From positions 1-45,430 of the forward strand of contig CALAQW010000196.1 in assembly GCA_937888955.1 (NCBI GenBank): 45,430 nucleotides of DNA, read 5' to 3'. Source of the stretch: an uncultured Alphaproteobacteria bacterium. GTDB lineage: Bacteria; Pseudomonadota; Alphaproteobacteria; UBA11222. The notes under the pieces are model-generated. The model ran no database searches, was not told where the DNA came from, and saw only the letters and a list, made by a program, of their open reading frames with translations. Shown piece after piece: positions 24,795-33,898 of this stretch; position 1 is the stretch's first letter; every line of letters starts with the position of its first letter. A program made the translations under genes and the position numbers.

Positions 24795-25516
24795 TTTTGG
24801 GCATCCTCCGGATGGATGAGGGTCGAGCTGGAGAGATCGCCTTTAAGGCGGTCATCGGATGGTAATTTCCCCGCTACCAGGAACAGCACATATTCAGCGA
24901 TATTCGTCGCGTGATCGCCGATGCGTTCAATATTCTTGGCGATGAAAAGCAGATGCGTGCAGGCGGTGATGTTCCGCGGATCCTCCATCATATAGGTGAC
25001 GAGTTCGCGAAACAGGCTGGTGTGTAATTGATCGACTTCCGCGTCCCGCGCGCGTACATCTTCGGCTTTTGCGGCGTCGCGGTTGATATAGGCGTCAAGG
25101 ACATTGGAAATCATGCCCTGAACCACCGACGCCATGCGTCCAAGCGAGCCCGCCGCGCCGCCGACAGGGGGGGCAGCGACGACCGTTGCTGTCCGCTTGG
25201 CGACATTTTTGGCGTAATCGCCGATGCGTTCGAGCTCGGTCGCCGTCTTCAGGCTGGTCAGGACCGCGCGCAGATCGACGGCCTTGGGCTGGCGCAAGGC
25301 GAGTAGCCGCAATGCCTGATCATCGGCTTCAAGCTCCAGTTCATCGATGCGCGCATCCTGCACGATCACCTGGGCGGCCAGATCCGCATCGCGGCGCACC
25401 AGCGCCTTGATCGCATTGGCGAGCTGATCCTCGGCGAGGCCGCCCATCTGCGCGATGATATGCGTCAACTCATTTAGTTCCGAGTCGAACGATTTGACGA
25501 TATGTTCTTTTTCCAT
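24791..25516 (-). CDS. phoU: Phosphate-specific transport system accessory protein PhoU
   Basis: The 241-residue all-helical protein is made of two three-helix repeats. The E/DxxxD metal-binding pattern appears in LERIGDYAKNVAKR and again in IERIGDHATNIAEY. The start MEKEHIVKSFDSELNEL (ATG 25516, GGGAG upstream) is standard. The track start at 25618 overlaps pstB and is rejected. PhoU links the Pst transporter to PhoR to keep the regulon off in high phosphate. Confidence 0.96.
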   Translation of the reverse strand: MEKEHIVKSFDSELNELTHIIAQMGGLAEDQLANAIKALVRRDADLAAQVIVQDARIDELELEADDQALRLLALRQPKAVDLRAVLTSLKTATELERIGDYAKNVAKRTATVVAAPPVGGAAGSLGRMASVVQGMISNVLDAYINRDAAKAEDVRARDAEVDQLHTSLFRELVTYMMEDPRNITACTHLLFIAKNIERIGDHATNIAEYVLFLVAGKLPSDDRLKGDLSSSTLIHPEDAQK

Positions 25517-25544
25517 GCGCACTGCTCCCGCCGGGTTATCGGGA

Positions 25545-26378
25545 TTATCCGATCCGGCCTGTAATATATGCTTGGGTGCGCTCATCGCGCGGATTGGTGA
25601 AAAGCTGTCCGGTTTCATTGAATTCGACCAGATTGCCCAGATGGAAAAAGGCTGTCTGCTGCGATACGCGCGCGGCCTGCTGCATGGAATGGGTCACGAT
25701 CATGATCGTGAAATTCTCGCGCAGCTCGTCCATCAGTTCCTCGACCTTGGCTGTGGCAATCGGATCAAGCGCCGAGCAGGGTTCATCCATCAGAATGATT
25801 TCGGGCTGCACGGCAATCGCGCGGGCGATGCAAAGCCGTTGCTGCTGTCCCCCTGAAAGCCCGGTACCCGGGGTGTCCAGCCTGTCATGTACCTCTTCAA
25901 TCAGGCCTGCGCGTTCAAGGCTATAGGCAACGATATCGTCAAGTTCGCCCTTGCTGGCCGCAAGTCCGTGAATACGTGGCCCGTAAGCGATGTTTTCGTA
26001 AATGCTCTTGGGAAACGGATTAGGCTTCTGGAATACCATGCCGATGCGCGCGCGCAGCTGCACCACATCCTGCTGTTTGGAATAGATATCGATGCCGTCG
26101 ACCAGGATGGAGCCTTCCACATGGCAGCCCTCGACAATATCGTTCATGCGATTGAAGCAGCGCAGGAAGGTGGTCTTGCCACAGCCCGAGGGACCGATCA
26201 GGGCGGTAACCTGATTGGCCATCACATCAAGATCGACGCCGAACAGCGCTTGCTTGTCGCCATAGAAAACACTGACGCCGCGCGCCTGCGCCTTTATTTG
26301 CTGCGCGGCCGGCCCGGACTCCGCATCGGTTGTCGCGGTGATGTTCGGTCGGGCTGCTGTATCGGCTGCTTGGCTCAT
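25545..26378 (-). CDS. pstB: Phosphate ABC transporter ATP-binding protein PstB
   Basis: The 277-residue ATPase has a Walker [20 protein letters not shown], the PstB-typical [22 protein letters not shown], signature LSGGQQQR, Walker [16 protein letters not shown] and switch His in [11 protein letters not shown] polar N-terminal extension of about 30 residues precedes the domain. It powers the high-affinity phosphate importer with PstA and PstC. Confidence 0.97.
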   Translation of the reverse strand: MSQAADTAARPNITATTDAESGPAAQQIKAQARGVSVFYGDKQALFGVDLDVMANQVTALIGPSGCGKTTFLRCFNRMNDIVEGCHVEGSILVDGIDIYSKQQDVVQLRARIGMVFQKPNPFPKSIYENIAYGPRIHGLAASKGELDDIVAYSLERAGLIEEVHDRLDTPGTGLSGGQQQRLCIARAIAVQPEIILMDEPCSALDPIATAKVEELMDELRENFTIMIVTHSMQQAARVSQQTAFFHLGNLVEFNETGQLFTNPRDERTQAYITGRIG

Positions 26379-26415
26379 ACTACGCGTCCTTTACTCGGGG
26401 TGGGATTATCTGCTG

Positions 26416-27702
26416 TTACCAGCGGCGCGTGAAACGCCGCCGCAGCAAGACCGCAGACAGGTTCATGATGATGAGAAATCCCAACAGCACCATGATCCCC
26501 GCCGCTGTCTTGGCAAGGAATGCGCGTTCGGGACTATCGGCCCAGATAAAAATCTGTACAGGCAGGGCGGTTGCCGGATCGAAAACGCCCTGTGGAATAT
26601 CGACGATGAAGGCCACCATACCGATCATCAAAAGCGGCGCGGTTTCGCCAAGCGCCTGCGCCATACCAATGATCGCACCGGTGAGCATGCCCGGCAGGCC
26701 AAGCGGCAGCACATGGTGAAACACCGTTTGCATGGGGCTTGCGCCAACCCCGAGAGCGGCCTCGCGGATGGAGGGCGGGACAGCTTTAAGGGCAGCGCGC
26801 GCAGCGATGATGATGGTGGGCAGCGTCATCAACGCCAGCACCATTCCGCCGACAAGCGGGGCGGAGCGGGGCAGATCCATGAAATTAAGGAAAATCGCCA
26901 GCCCGAGCAGCCCGAAAACGATCGAGGGTACGGCGGCAAGATTGTTGATGTTGACTTCGATCAGATCAGTCAGCCGGTTGGTGGGGGCAAATTCCTCAAG
27001 ATAGATCGCCGCCATCACGCCGATCGGGAAAGACAGGATAAAGCAGACGAAAAGCGCAAGAAACGACCCCACCATCGCGCCCCAGATGCCCGCCAGTTCG
27101 GGCTCGCGCGAATCGCCATTTGTCAGAAACCGGTGATTGAAATGACGCTTCGCAAGCCCATCGGCCTGCAGGGCCAGTCCCCAGGCGATCTGCTGATCGC
27201 TGATCTGGCGTTGCGCTGCGGGCAGGCTGGTATCGATCTGGCCCTTGATCAACATATCCAGATCATCCGATGCAGGCAGCCACAAGGTGCGGCTGCTGCC
27301 GATAATATCTGGGTCCTCTTTGACCATTTCGCGCAATTCGTTGGATGCGCCCCGGCTGAGCAAGCCGTTCAGCGCGCGCCTGTCGCGTCTTCCGGTCACG
27401 TCGGGGAAATAGTCGCGCAAAGCGTTGCGAGCCAGCGTCTGGTAATTGGCAGTGCTCAATTTTGTGGGGTCGCGCTCGCCCGTCGGGTCGATTACCGCGG
27501 GATCAAAATATATATCGAGCTTGATTTCGGTTTGCTGGAAAGCTGTGTAGCCCAGCCCGAAAATGCTGACCAGCATGACGCCCAAAAAGGCGATGGCAAT
27601 CAGAATTGCGGTGATGCCATAGGCACGGAAACGTCGCTCCGCCCGGTAGCGCTTCTGCAATAGCGGGCTGTCGGCGCGGGTATTTTCGGTCAACTCAGTC
27701 AT
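26416..27702 (-). CDS. pstA: Phosphate ABC transporter permease PstA (long form with DUF3333 region)
   Basis: The 428-residue permease is longer than E. coli PstA. After the first TM helix it has a periplasmic insert of about 150 residues (LDIYFDPAVIDP through the DLDMLIKGQID region) of the DUF3333 type found in alphaproteobacterial PstA. The BPD permease core follows, with an EAA loop at REAALGVGASPMQTVFHHVLPLG. Its start overlaps the pstC stop by 8 bases on the same strand, implying coupling. Confidence 0.95.
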   Translation of the reverse strand: MTELTENTRADSPLLQKRYRAERRFRAYGITAILIAIAFLGVMLVSIFGLGYTAFQQTEIKLDIYFDPAVIDPTGERDPTKLSTANYQTLARNALRDYFPDVTGRRDRRALNGLLSRGASNELREMVKEDPDIIGSSRTLWLPASDDLDMLIKGQIDTSLPAAQRQISDQQIAWGLALQADGLAKRHFNHRFLTNGDSREPELAGIWGAMVGSFLALFVCFILSFPIGVMAAIYLEEFAPTNRLTDLIEVNINNLAAVPSIVFGLLGLAIFLNFMDLPRSAPLVGGMVLALMTLPTIIIAARAALKAVPPSIREAALGVGASPMQTVFHHVLPLGLPGMLTGAIIGMAQALGETAPLLMIGMVAFIVDIPQGVFDPATALPVQIFIWADSPERAFLAKTAAGIMVLLGFLIIMNLSAVLLRRRFTRRW

Positions 27703-28669
27703 ATCGTTCCTGATAGCGGCGCACGAACCGCAAAGCTGTCACATTCAATGCCAGGGTAATGACAAACAAGGTCAGGCCCAGCGCGAAGGCGGCAAGGGTT
27801 TTGGGCGTGTCGAATTCCTGGTCGCCGGTCAACAGCCCGACAATCTGGACCGTGATGGTTGTCACCGCCTGCAATGGATTGGCTGTCAGGTTCGCCGCAA
27901 GTCCTGCCGCCATCACCACGATCATGGTTTCCCCGATTGCACGGGAGGTGGCGAGCAACATTGCCGATACGATGCCCGGCAAGGCTGACGGCAATACCAC
28001 CCTGCGGATTGTTTCCGATTGCGTGGCGCCAATGCCATAGGACGCTTCACGCAGTGACATAGGGACTGAAGATATCACATCGTCCGACAGGGAAGAGACG
28101 ATCGGAATGATCATCACCCCCATGATCAGCCCCGCTGCCAGCGCGCTTTCGGAGGCGACATCAAGCCCAATTGCGCCGCCGCCCTCGCGGATGATGGGCG
28201 CGACGATCAATGCGGCGAAAAAGCCGTAAACCACCGTCGGAATGCCGGCCAGAATTTCCAGCAATGGCTTGACGATGCTGTGCACATGGTGGCTGGCATA
28301 TTCGGCCAGATAAATTGCCGATAAAAGCCCGATCGGTCCCGCGATCAACATTGCAATCAGACTGATCAGCGCGGTGCCGGCAAATAACGGTACGGCGCCG
28401 AACGCGCCGGACGAGCCGACCTGATCGGAACGCATCGCGGTTTGCGGGCTCCATTCCAGGCCGAACAGAAATTCGGTAATCGGTACAGCTTCGAAAAAAC
28501 GAATGGATTCAAATAGCAGCGACAGCACAATTCCGACTGTCGTGAGGATCGCAACAAGCGAACTTGCGATAAGTAATACAAGGACGCAGCGTTCCCACAG
28601 GATGCGCGCCCATTTGGGGCGCGCACCGAGGGTTGATTGTCCTGCGCTTGCCTCGTCGGAGGCGAGCAC
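27695..28669 (-). CDS. pstC: Phosphate ABC transporter permease PstC
   Basis: The membrane permease has a first TM helix at CVLVLLIASSLVAILTTVGIV and the EAA loop REASYGIGATQSETIRRVVLPSA. The track ORF begins at ATG 28729, which would overlap the end of pstS by about 55 bases. I prefer GTG 28669, 4 bases after the pstS stop, giving about 324 residues. No good Shine-Dalgarno marks either site, so the start is uncertain. It partners PstA in the phosphate channel. Confidence 0.9.
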   Translation of the reverse strand: MLASDEASAGQSTLGARPKWARILWERCVLVLLIASSLVAILTTVGIVLSLLFESIRFFEAVPITEFLFGLEWSPQTAMRSDQVGSSGAFGAVPLFAGTALISLIAMLIAGPIGLLSAIYLAEYASHHVHSIVKPLLEILAGIPTVVYGFFAALIVAPIIREGGGAIGLDVASESALAAGLIMGVMIIPIVSSLSDDVISSVPMSLREASYGIGATQSETIRRVVLPSALPGIVSAMLLATSRAIGETMIVVMAAGLAANLTANPLQAVTTITVQIVGLLTGDQEFDTPKTLAAFALGLTLFVITLALNVTALRFVRRYQERYD

Positions 28670-28673
28670 CGGA

Positions 28674-29717
28674 TTACATTGAAAGGTTGGCAAGGGTCTC
28701 TGTCCCTTTTCTGAATTCGGCACGCTCATCTTCCGGCATCGGGATCAGCCCCTTGTCGGTCAGATAGCCTTCCGGGCCCCACGCCTTTTCGCTTGTGAAT
28801 TCGGCCATATATTCCTTGATGCCGGGGACTTTACCGACATGGGCTGCTTTCACATAGAAGTAGAGCGGACGCGAGATCGCGTATGAACCGTCGGCGATCT
28901 TTTCAAATTCCGGCGATGCGCCATTGACCTTGCTGCCCTGGATCATGTCAGCATTCTGGTCAAGGAAGCTGAAGCCGAAGATCCCAAGTGCCTTGGGGTT
29001 GGCATCAAGCTTCTGAACGATCAGATTATCGTTTTCACCGGCTTCGATGTAAGCGCCGTCTTCGCGAACCGTGTGGCACAGCTTCTTGTATGCCTTCTTG
29101 TCCGACTTCTTCATGGCCTTGATCCAGTCGAAGGTCTTGCAACCGCCTTCCATGGCCAGCTCGACAAAGGCGTCACGTGTGCCCGAGGTCGGCGGCGGGC
29201 CCAGCACTTCGATTTCGCTGTCGGGCAAGCTTGGGTTGACGTCCTTCCAGGTCTTGTAGGGATTGGCAATCAGTTTGCCTTCACCATTCGGTACATCCTT
29301 GGCCAGCGCCAGGAAGATGTCCCGAAGGCTCAGTTCAAACTGGTCGGATTTGCGCGAGTTGGCGAGGACGATGCCGTCATAGCCAATTTTGACCTCGACA
29401 ATTTCCTTGACGCCATTCTTGTCGCAAAGCTCGACTTCCGATTTCTTAATGCGGCGCGAAGCATTGGTAATGTCGGGATGGCTTTCGCCGACGCCCGCAC
29501 AAAACAGCTTCAGTCCGCCGCCCGAGCCTGTGCTCTCGACAACCGGGGTTTTAAATTGCGTGCTGCGGCCAAATTCTTCGGCGACCGTTGTTGAAAACGG
29601 AAAAACCGTGGACGATCCGACAATACGAATCTGGTCCCGTGCCTGGGCAGCACCGACGGTTGTGCTGGCAAGGGCGATGCCCGCCAGCGCCATAAGGGTG
29701 AGTTTTTTCTGAACCAT
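28674..29717 (-). CDS. pstS: Phosphate-binding periplasmic protein PstS
   Basis: The 347-residue binding protein has a signal peptide (KKLTLMALAGIALASTTVGAAQA). The phosphate-binding loops include RIVGSSTVFPFSTTVAEEF and GSGGGLKLFC, and TSGTRDAF carries further ligands. It delivers phosphate to PstCA. It is the first gene after the Pho box and has an unusually long leader behind phoR, so it is likely the main PhoB-induced start of pstSCAB-phoU-phoB. Confidence 0.97.
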   Translation of the reverse strand: MVQKKLTLMALAGIALASTTVGAAQARDQIRIVGSSTVFPFSTTVAEEFGRSTQFKTPVVESTGSGGGLKLFCAGVGESHPDITNASRRIKKSEVELCDKNGVKEIVEVKIGYDGIVLANSRKSDQFELSLRDIFLALAKDVPNGEGKLIANPYKTWKDVNPSLPDSEIEVLGPPPTSGTRDAFVELAMEGGCKTFDWIKAMKKSDKKAYKKLCHTVREDGAYIEAGENDNLIVQKLDANPKALGIFGFSFLDQNADMIQGSKVNGASPEFEKIADGSYAISRPLYFYVKAAHVGKVPGIKEYMAEFTSEKAWGPEGYLTDKGLIPMPEDERAEFRKGTETLANLSM

Positions 29718-29804
29718 TTAAGGAACTGGCTCCTGCTGAATGAAATGTACAGGACGAGACCGTTCCCGTCCTTGGCGGCACCCTAGGTAGCTCCTGAATC
29801 TCTT

Positions 29805-29835
29805 CTATGACAGTTGTGTTACATTTTTTTTACAG
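29805..29835 (-). promoter_or_regulatory. Pho box: three PhoB half-sites at 11-base spacing
   Basis: On the minus strand TGTAAAA, TGTAACA and TGTCATA start exactly 11 bases apart, the direct-repeat spacing PhoB binds. The last pair, TGTAACA-N4-TGTCATA, is close to the classic CTGTCATA-type box. It sits about 90 bases before the pstS start and after the phoR stop. That suggests pstS has its own PhoB-dependent promoter inside the phoR-pst-pho cluster. Confidence 0.87.
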
Positions 29836-29900
29836 AAATGGCGCGGCCTGCGGCAGGATGCGGCAATTTGCCCGTTTCGGTTTGCCACGAAAGCGGCGCT

Positions 29901-31157
29901 TCAGGGCGCTTTCTGGGGGTCGGCGTAGAGCGGCAGCATGACGGTGAAAACAGTGCCGTTTTCCGCATCGCTTGTCACATTCAGCCGGCCACGATGCCGG
30001 TTGACGATATGTTTGACGATTGCCAGACCAAGACCGGTGCCGCCGACATCGCGCGAGCGTGCCTTGTCGACACGGTAGAAGCGTTCTGTCAGCCGCGGCA
30101 GATGTTCGCGCGGAATCGGCTCGCCGAAATTGCAAACCTCAACCTGAATACCGCGCCCGCCGACATCAGGGATACGCTCGATCTCGTGACAGCGGATGGA
30201 AACCACAGATGCAGGAGTGCAATATTTAACGGCATTATCGACGAGATTACGGAACACCTCGATCAGCTCATCCATCTCCCCACGCACATCCGGCAGGGTC
30301 GCAGGCGCAGTGATCTCGATGCTGACCTGGCGTTTTTCCGCCTGCAATCGCTGCAATTCGGCAATCTCGTTCAGCAACCCCGGTAAAGCGACCCTGCCCA
30401 TCGGACGGATATGCTCGTTCGATTCGACGCGCGAAAGCGACAGCAAATCATCGATGATCCGGGCCATCCTGCGCGCTTCATCTTCCATGATGGTCAAAAA
30501 GCGCTGCCGCGCCTGCGGGTCGTTCTCCGCCGGCCCGCGCAATGTTTCGATAAAACCCGCAAGCGATGTCAGGGGAGAGCGCAATTCATGGCTGACATTG
30601 GCAACGAAGTCGGCGCGCATTTCCTCTGCATTGCGGGCGGCGGTTACATCGAGCAGCACCAGCGCGGCCCTCACGATCTGCGATTCCTGCGTGCTGACCG
30701 ACATTGCATGGCCTTCATAGCGCCGGACGACAGGGACGGAGAGCGTGATCTCGGCGGTGAAATATCCATCGCCCGCCACCGCATGCGCGACCGCGTCAAG
30801 CGCGGCGGGGTGGCGCAGCGTCAAGGTCAGGCTCTTTGCCTCGATGTCATCGCCGAACAATTCCTTCGCCGCCTTGTTCGCTTCGGTCACATTGCTGTCT
30901 TCATCAAACAGCAGTACCGGGGCGGGGAAGGCGTCGAGAATACGGGTCGTCAAGCTGGGAGCATGCCCCGCATTTTCTTCCTTTTTATAGGGCAGGGTCG
31001 TGCGACCCGTCAGCGCATAAGCCAATGCCAGCGGCGATGCCACAAGCAAAGCCGTCAGCCAGCTCAATTCGCCTGCCAGCGCAAGGGCAACACAAATCGC
31101 CAGACTGCCGGCCGCGCCATAGCGCAGCCGGTATTCAGCGGGATTAAAGGAACGCAA
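29901..31157 (-). CDS. phoR: Phosphate regulon sensor histidine kinase PhoR
   Basis: The 418-residue membrane kinase starts with a hydrophobic region of about 35 residues (LAICVALALAGELSWLTALLVASPLALAY). A PAS domain follows (DAFPAPVLLFDEDSNVTEAN). The HisKA H-box is VSHELRSPLTSLAGFIETL, and the HATPase_c boxes include NLVDNAVKYC and VGGTGLGLAIVKHIV. It phosphorylates PhoB under phosphate limitation. It lies at the head of the same-strand pst cluster, upstream of the Pho box. Confidence 0.96.
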   Translation of the reverse strand: MRSFNPAEYRLRYGAAGSLAICVALALAGELSWLTALLVASPLALAYALTGRTTLPYKKEENAGHAPSLTTRILDAFPAPVLLFDEDSNVTEANKAAKELFGDDIEAKSLTLTLRHPAALDAVAHAVAGDGYFTAEITLSVPVVRRYEGHAMSVSTQESQIVRAALVLLDVTAARNAEEMRADFVANVSHELRSPLTSLAGFIETLRGPAENDPQARQRFLTIMEDEARRMARIIDDLLSLSRVESNEHIRPMGRVALPGLLNEIAELQRLQAEKRQVSIEITAPATLPDVRGEMDELIEVFRNLVDNAVKYCTPASVVSIRCHEIERIPDVGGRGIQVEVCNFGEPIPREHLPRLTERFYRVDKARSRDVGGTGLGLAIVKHIVNRHRGRLNVTSDAENGTVFTVMLPLYADPQKAP

Positions 31158-31218
31158 GACCGATTACCTCCGCACGCCCAAGACTGTGACGCCCGATCTG
31201 GCGTTCACCGGGTTCCGA

Positions 31219-33684
31219 TTAAACGAATATCCCGGCATCCCGCAAGCGCGATACCTCCGCCGCCGGCATGCCGAGCAGTTCAGTGAGTACATAGTCGGTA
31301 TCTTCGCCAAGCATGGGCGCGGCCTTTGACAGCCTGGCGGGCGTGTCGGAAAAAATCGTCGCAGGCCCGTCATAGGGGGTCGGGCCCATCTTGCTGTGGG
31401 GCAAGGTGACGAAAAACTTCCGATGCAGCAATTGCGGATCCTCGTAAAGATCGCTTGGCCGCAAGACGACCGAAGCGGGAACCCCCGCCGCGCGCAATGC
31501 GGATGCCAGCGCGAAGGGGGGCTGACCGGCGCAGAACTGCGTCAGCGCCGCATTGATGTCGTCCTTCACGGCAAGCCGCGCGGCCAGGCTGGCGAAACGG
31601 TCATCGGCAAAGGCCGACAGCCCGGCGGCCTTGCAGAGCGCGCGCCATTCGGTTTCATTGCTTACCGAAATGGCGACATAGCGTTCAATGCCAGCGGTTC
31701 GGTAAACTCCGTGCGGGCATTCCGACTGGGAATCATGCCCCCCCGCCGGTGCAATCCGGCCATTTACCGTATAATCGAGCAGCAGCGGCTCAAGGAAATG
31801 CACACCGGCTTCGACCTGCGACAGATCGATATGCTGGCCCTTGCCGCTGCGGGCGCGTTCGAAAATTGCCGCAGCAATACACAGCGCGCCGAACCGCGGT
31901 GCAATCATATCGGTATAGGCGCCATAAGGTCCTGCCGGCGGCCGGTCGGGCCAACCGGTAATACTGTGTAGTCCCGCGAGTGCCGCGCCCTGATTGCCGA
32001 AGCCGCCAAAACTGCGTTCGGGTCCGGTCTGGCCGCGCAGGCAGGTGCTGAGCCGGATAAGGTCGGGATGGTCGCGGCTGACTTCATCCCATCCAAGGCC
32101 GAACTTGTCCATGGTGCCCGGGGTGAAGCTTTCCAGCGTGACATCGCACCAGTCGATCATCTGGCGTGCGATCTGGCGGCCTTCCGCAGTTGACATATCC
32201 AGCGCCAGACCCAGTTTCGAACTATTGAAATTTGCGATGAACTGACTGTTGTTAATGTCCGGCACGCGCCGTTTGAAAGGGGGCGCCATGCGCAGCACGT
32301 CGGGCCGTTTGGACGATTCGATCCGCACGACGGTCGCGCCATGATCGGCCAGGAATTTGCTGATGATCGGGCCAACCCCGACCCAGGCGAAATCGGCGAC
32401 TTTCAGTCCCTTGAAGGGTTGTGGATCGCCATCGATCTTGATCGGGTCGATCATGGCGGGGCGGTGCGCGGCGGGTGTCGCCGCGCTGCGCGCGGCAGAC
32501 AGCGTGGGCGCGGGCGCGTCATTGCCCACATTGTTGCGTGAAAAGCGCGCGAACGGGCCCGCATGGGTGCGTCCGCCAATCCTGACCCAGAAGTCGCGGG
32601 CCTGGAATTGCACGTCCTCCAGCAGATCGGCGGTACTGGCGATCGGCACATTCAGCAACCCGTGCGAATTGGCGCGGGCGATGATTTCACGTTTGGTTTT
32701 GGTTCCCAGAAACGCGATGCCAAGCTGTGTCGCCTCGTTCACCTGGGCAATCGTGATCTTGTTTGCCTTCCATTCCCTGGCCCATTCATTCCACTCTATT
32801 TGGGGGATGTGATCAGGCAGCGGGCCTTCTTCCTCGATCCGCCAATAGACCACCTCGCCCAGGGCGCGGGCGGTGGGGCCCACCGTCCCCATCAAATTCG
32901 TGACATACCCATCGGCGCATTTGAGGATTCCCGGTGTTTCGAGGCCGGGCACCCGTGGCGGCTCGGGCAACGGCCGTTCAGGCCCGGTGCCGGGGACATC
33001 GCGCCCCTCATTGGGGGGAAAGCCGGTCGCGTTCATCAGACACCAGACCATGCAGGCCTGCATGGATACATCGAGATGCTGCCCTGCGCCGGTCCTGTCG
33101 CGCGCATTCAGCGCGATGACCGCATCGGCTGCCGCCTGGACGCCGGCATGATAGGCCGCTTGCGGAAAGCTGATCGGTACCGGCGGGCGGTCGCCATCCC
33201 CTTGCAGACCAAGCAAGCCGCCGGCTGCTTCGAGTGTCAGGCTTGTTGCCGGGTCGCGGGCTGCGGGCCCGTCCTGTCCGAACGGCGTAACCGATACATA
33301 GACGAGTGTCGGGTTGCGCTTGTGCAGCTCGGCATAGCCCAGGCCGAATTCCGCGAGATAACCCGGATCGAAACTTTCGATGAGGATATCGGCGCCTGAG
33401 ATCAGCTCAAGCAGCCGGTCGCGGTCGTCCGGTGACTGCAAATCCAGTGTCATGCATTGTTTGCCCCGCCCCATTGCGGCCCAGTAAAGCGACGCGTCGG
33501 GGTCATTTTCGCGGCCTTGCTCGAATGGTGGCAGGAAGCGTGCCGCGCTGCCTTCGGGCGGTTCGACCTTGATCACTTCCGCTCCCAGATCGGCAAGTAC
33601 CCGGCCGGCCATCTCCGCCCTTGCATTCGCAAGATCGATTACGCGGACCCCATTCAACGCGCCAGTTTGTTTTCCGTCAGACAT
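31219..33684 (-). CDS. Tandem two-domain CaiB/BaiF (class III) CoA-transferase
   Basis: The 821-residue protein contains two complete class III CoA-transferase domains. The first is at about residues 10-390 ([32 protein letters not shown]), the second at about 425-815 (FKGLKVADFAWVGVGPIISKFLADHGATVVRIE). Single-domain members are about 400 residues. Aligning by eye to the family Asp (D-x-x-A/T-G), the second domain keeps it in YTDMIAP, while the first reads QAAYHAG and seems to lack it. So only the C-terminal half may be catalytic. It would transfer CoA between carboxylic acids; the substrate is unknown. It is divergent from an epoxide-hydrolase gene. Confidence 0.92.
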   Translation of the reverse strand: MSDGKQTGALNGVRVIDLANARAEMAGRVLADLGAEVIKVEPPEGSAARFLPPFEQGRENDPDASLYWAAMGRGKQCMTLDLQSPDDRDRLLELISGADILIESFDPGYLAEFGLGYAELHKRNPTLVYVSVTPFGQDGPAARDPATSLTLEAAGGLLGLQGDGDRPPVPISFPQAAYHAGVQAAADAVIALNARDRTGAGQHLDVSMQACMVWCLMNATGFPPNEGRDVPGTGPERPLPEPPRVPGLETPGILKCADGYVTNLMGTVGPTARALGEVVYWRIEEEGPLPDHIPQIEWNEWAREWKANKITIAQVNEATQLGIAFLGTKTKREIIARANSHGLLNVPIASTADLLEDVQFQARDFWVRIGGRTHAGPFARFSRNNVGNDAPAPTLSAARSAATPAAHRPAMIDPIKIDGDPQPFKGLKVADFAWVGVGPIISKFLADHGATVVRIESSKRPDVLRMAPPFKRRVPDINNSQFIANFNSSKLGLALDMSTAEGRQIARQMIDWCDVTLESFTPGTMDKFGLGWDEVSRDHPDLIRLSTCLRGQTGPERSFGGFGNQGAALAGLHSITGWPDRPPAGPYGAYTDMIAPRFGALCIAAAIFERARSGKGQHIDLSQVEAGVHFLEPLLLDYTVNGRIAPAGGHDSQSECPHGVYRTAGIERYVAISVSNETEWRALCKAAGLSAFADDRFASLAARLAVKDDINAALTQFCAGQPPFALASALRAAGVPASVVLRPSDLYEDPQLLHRKFFVTLPHSKMGPTPYDGPATIFSDTPARLSKAAPMLGEDTDYVLTELLGMPAAEVSRLRDAGIFV

Positions 33685-33898
33685 AGTCGTTCCCCGGGCT
33701 GATGCCAGGAAGGTTGCGCCTTCCCGGAATTATTCTTGTTCATCGATTGTTACTCTAGCATGCGGCCCGCGCAAGGCAATTGGCGCGCATCGCTGGCAAT
33801 GCTGGTTCTTCTGCCAAGCCTGACCTATGCTGTGCAGGCGCGATGATCCGGTGTGGCCGGGCTTGCCGGGATTGTCCGGCGCGCCGGCGGGAGGAAAT

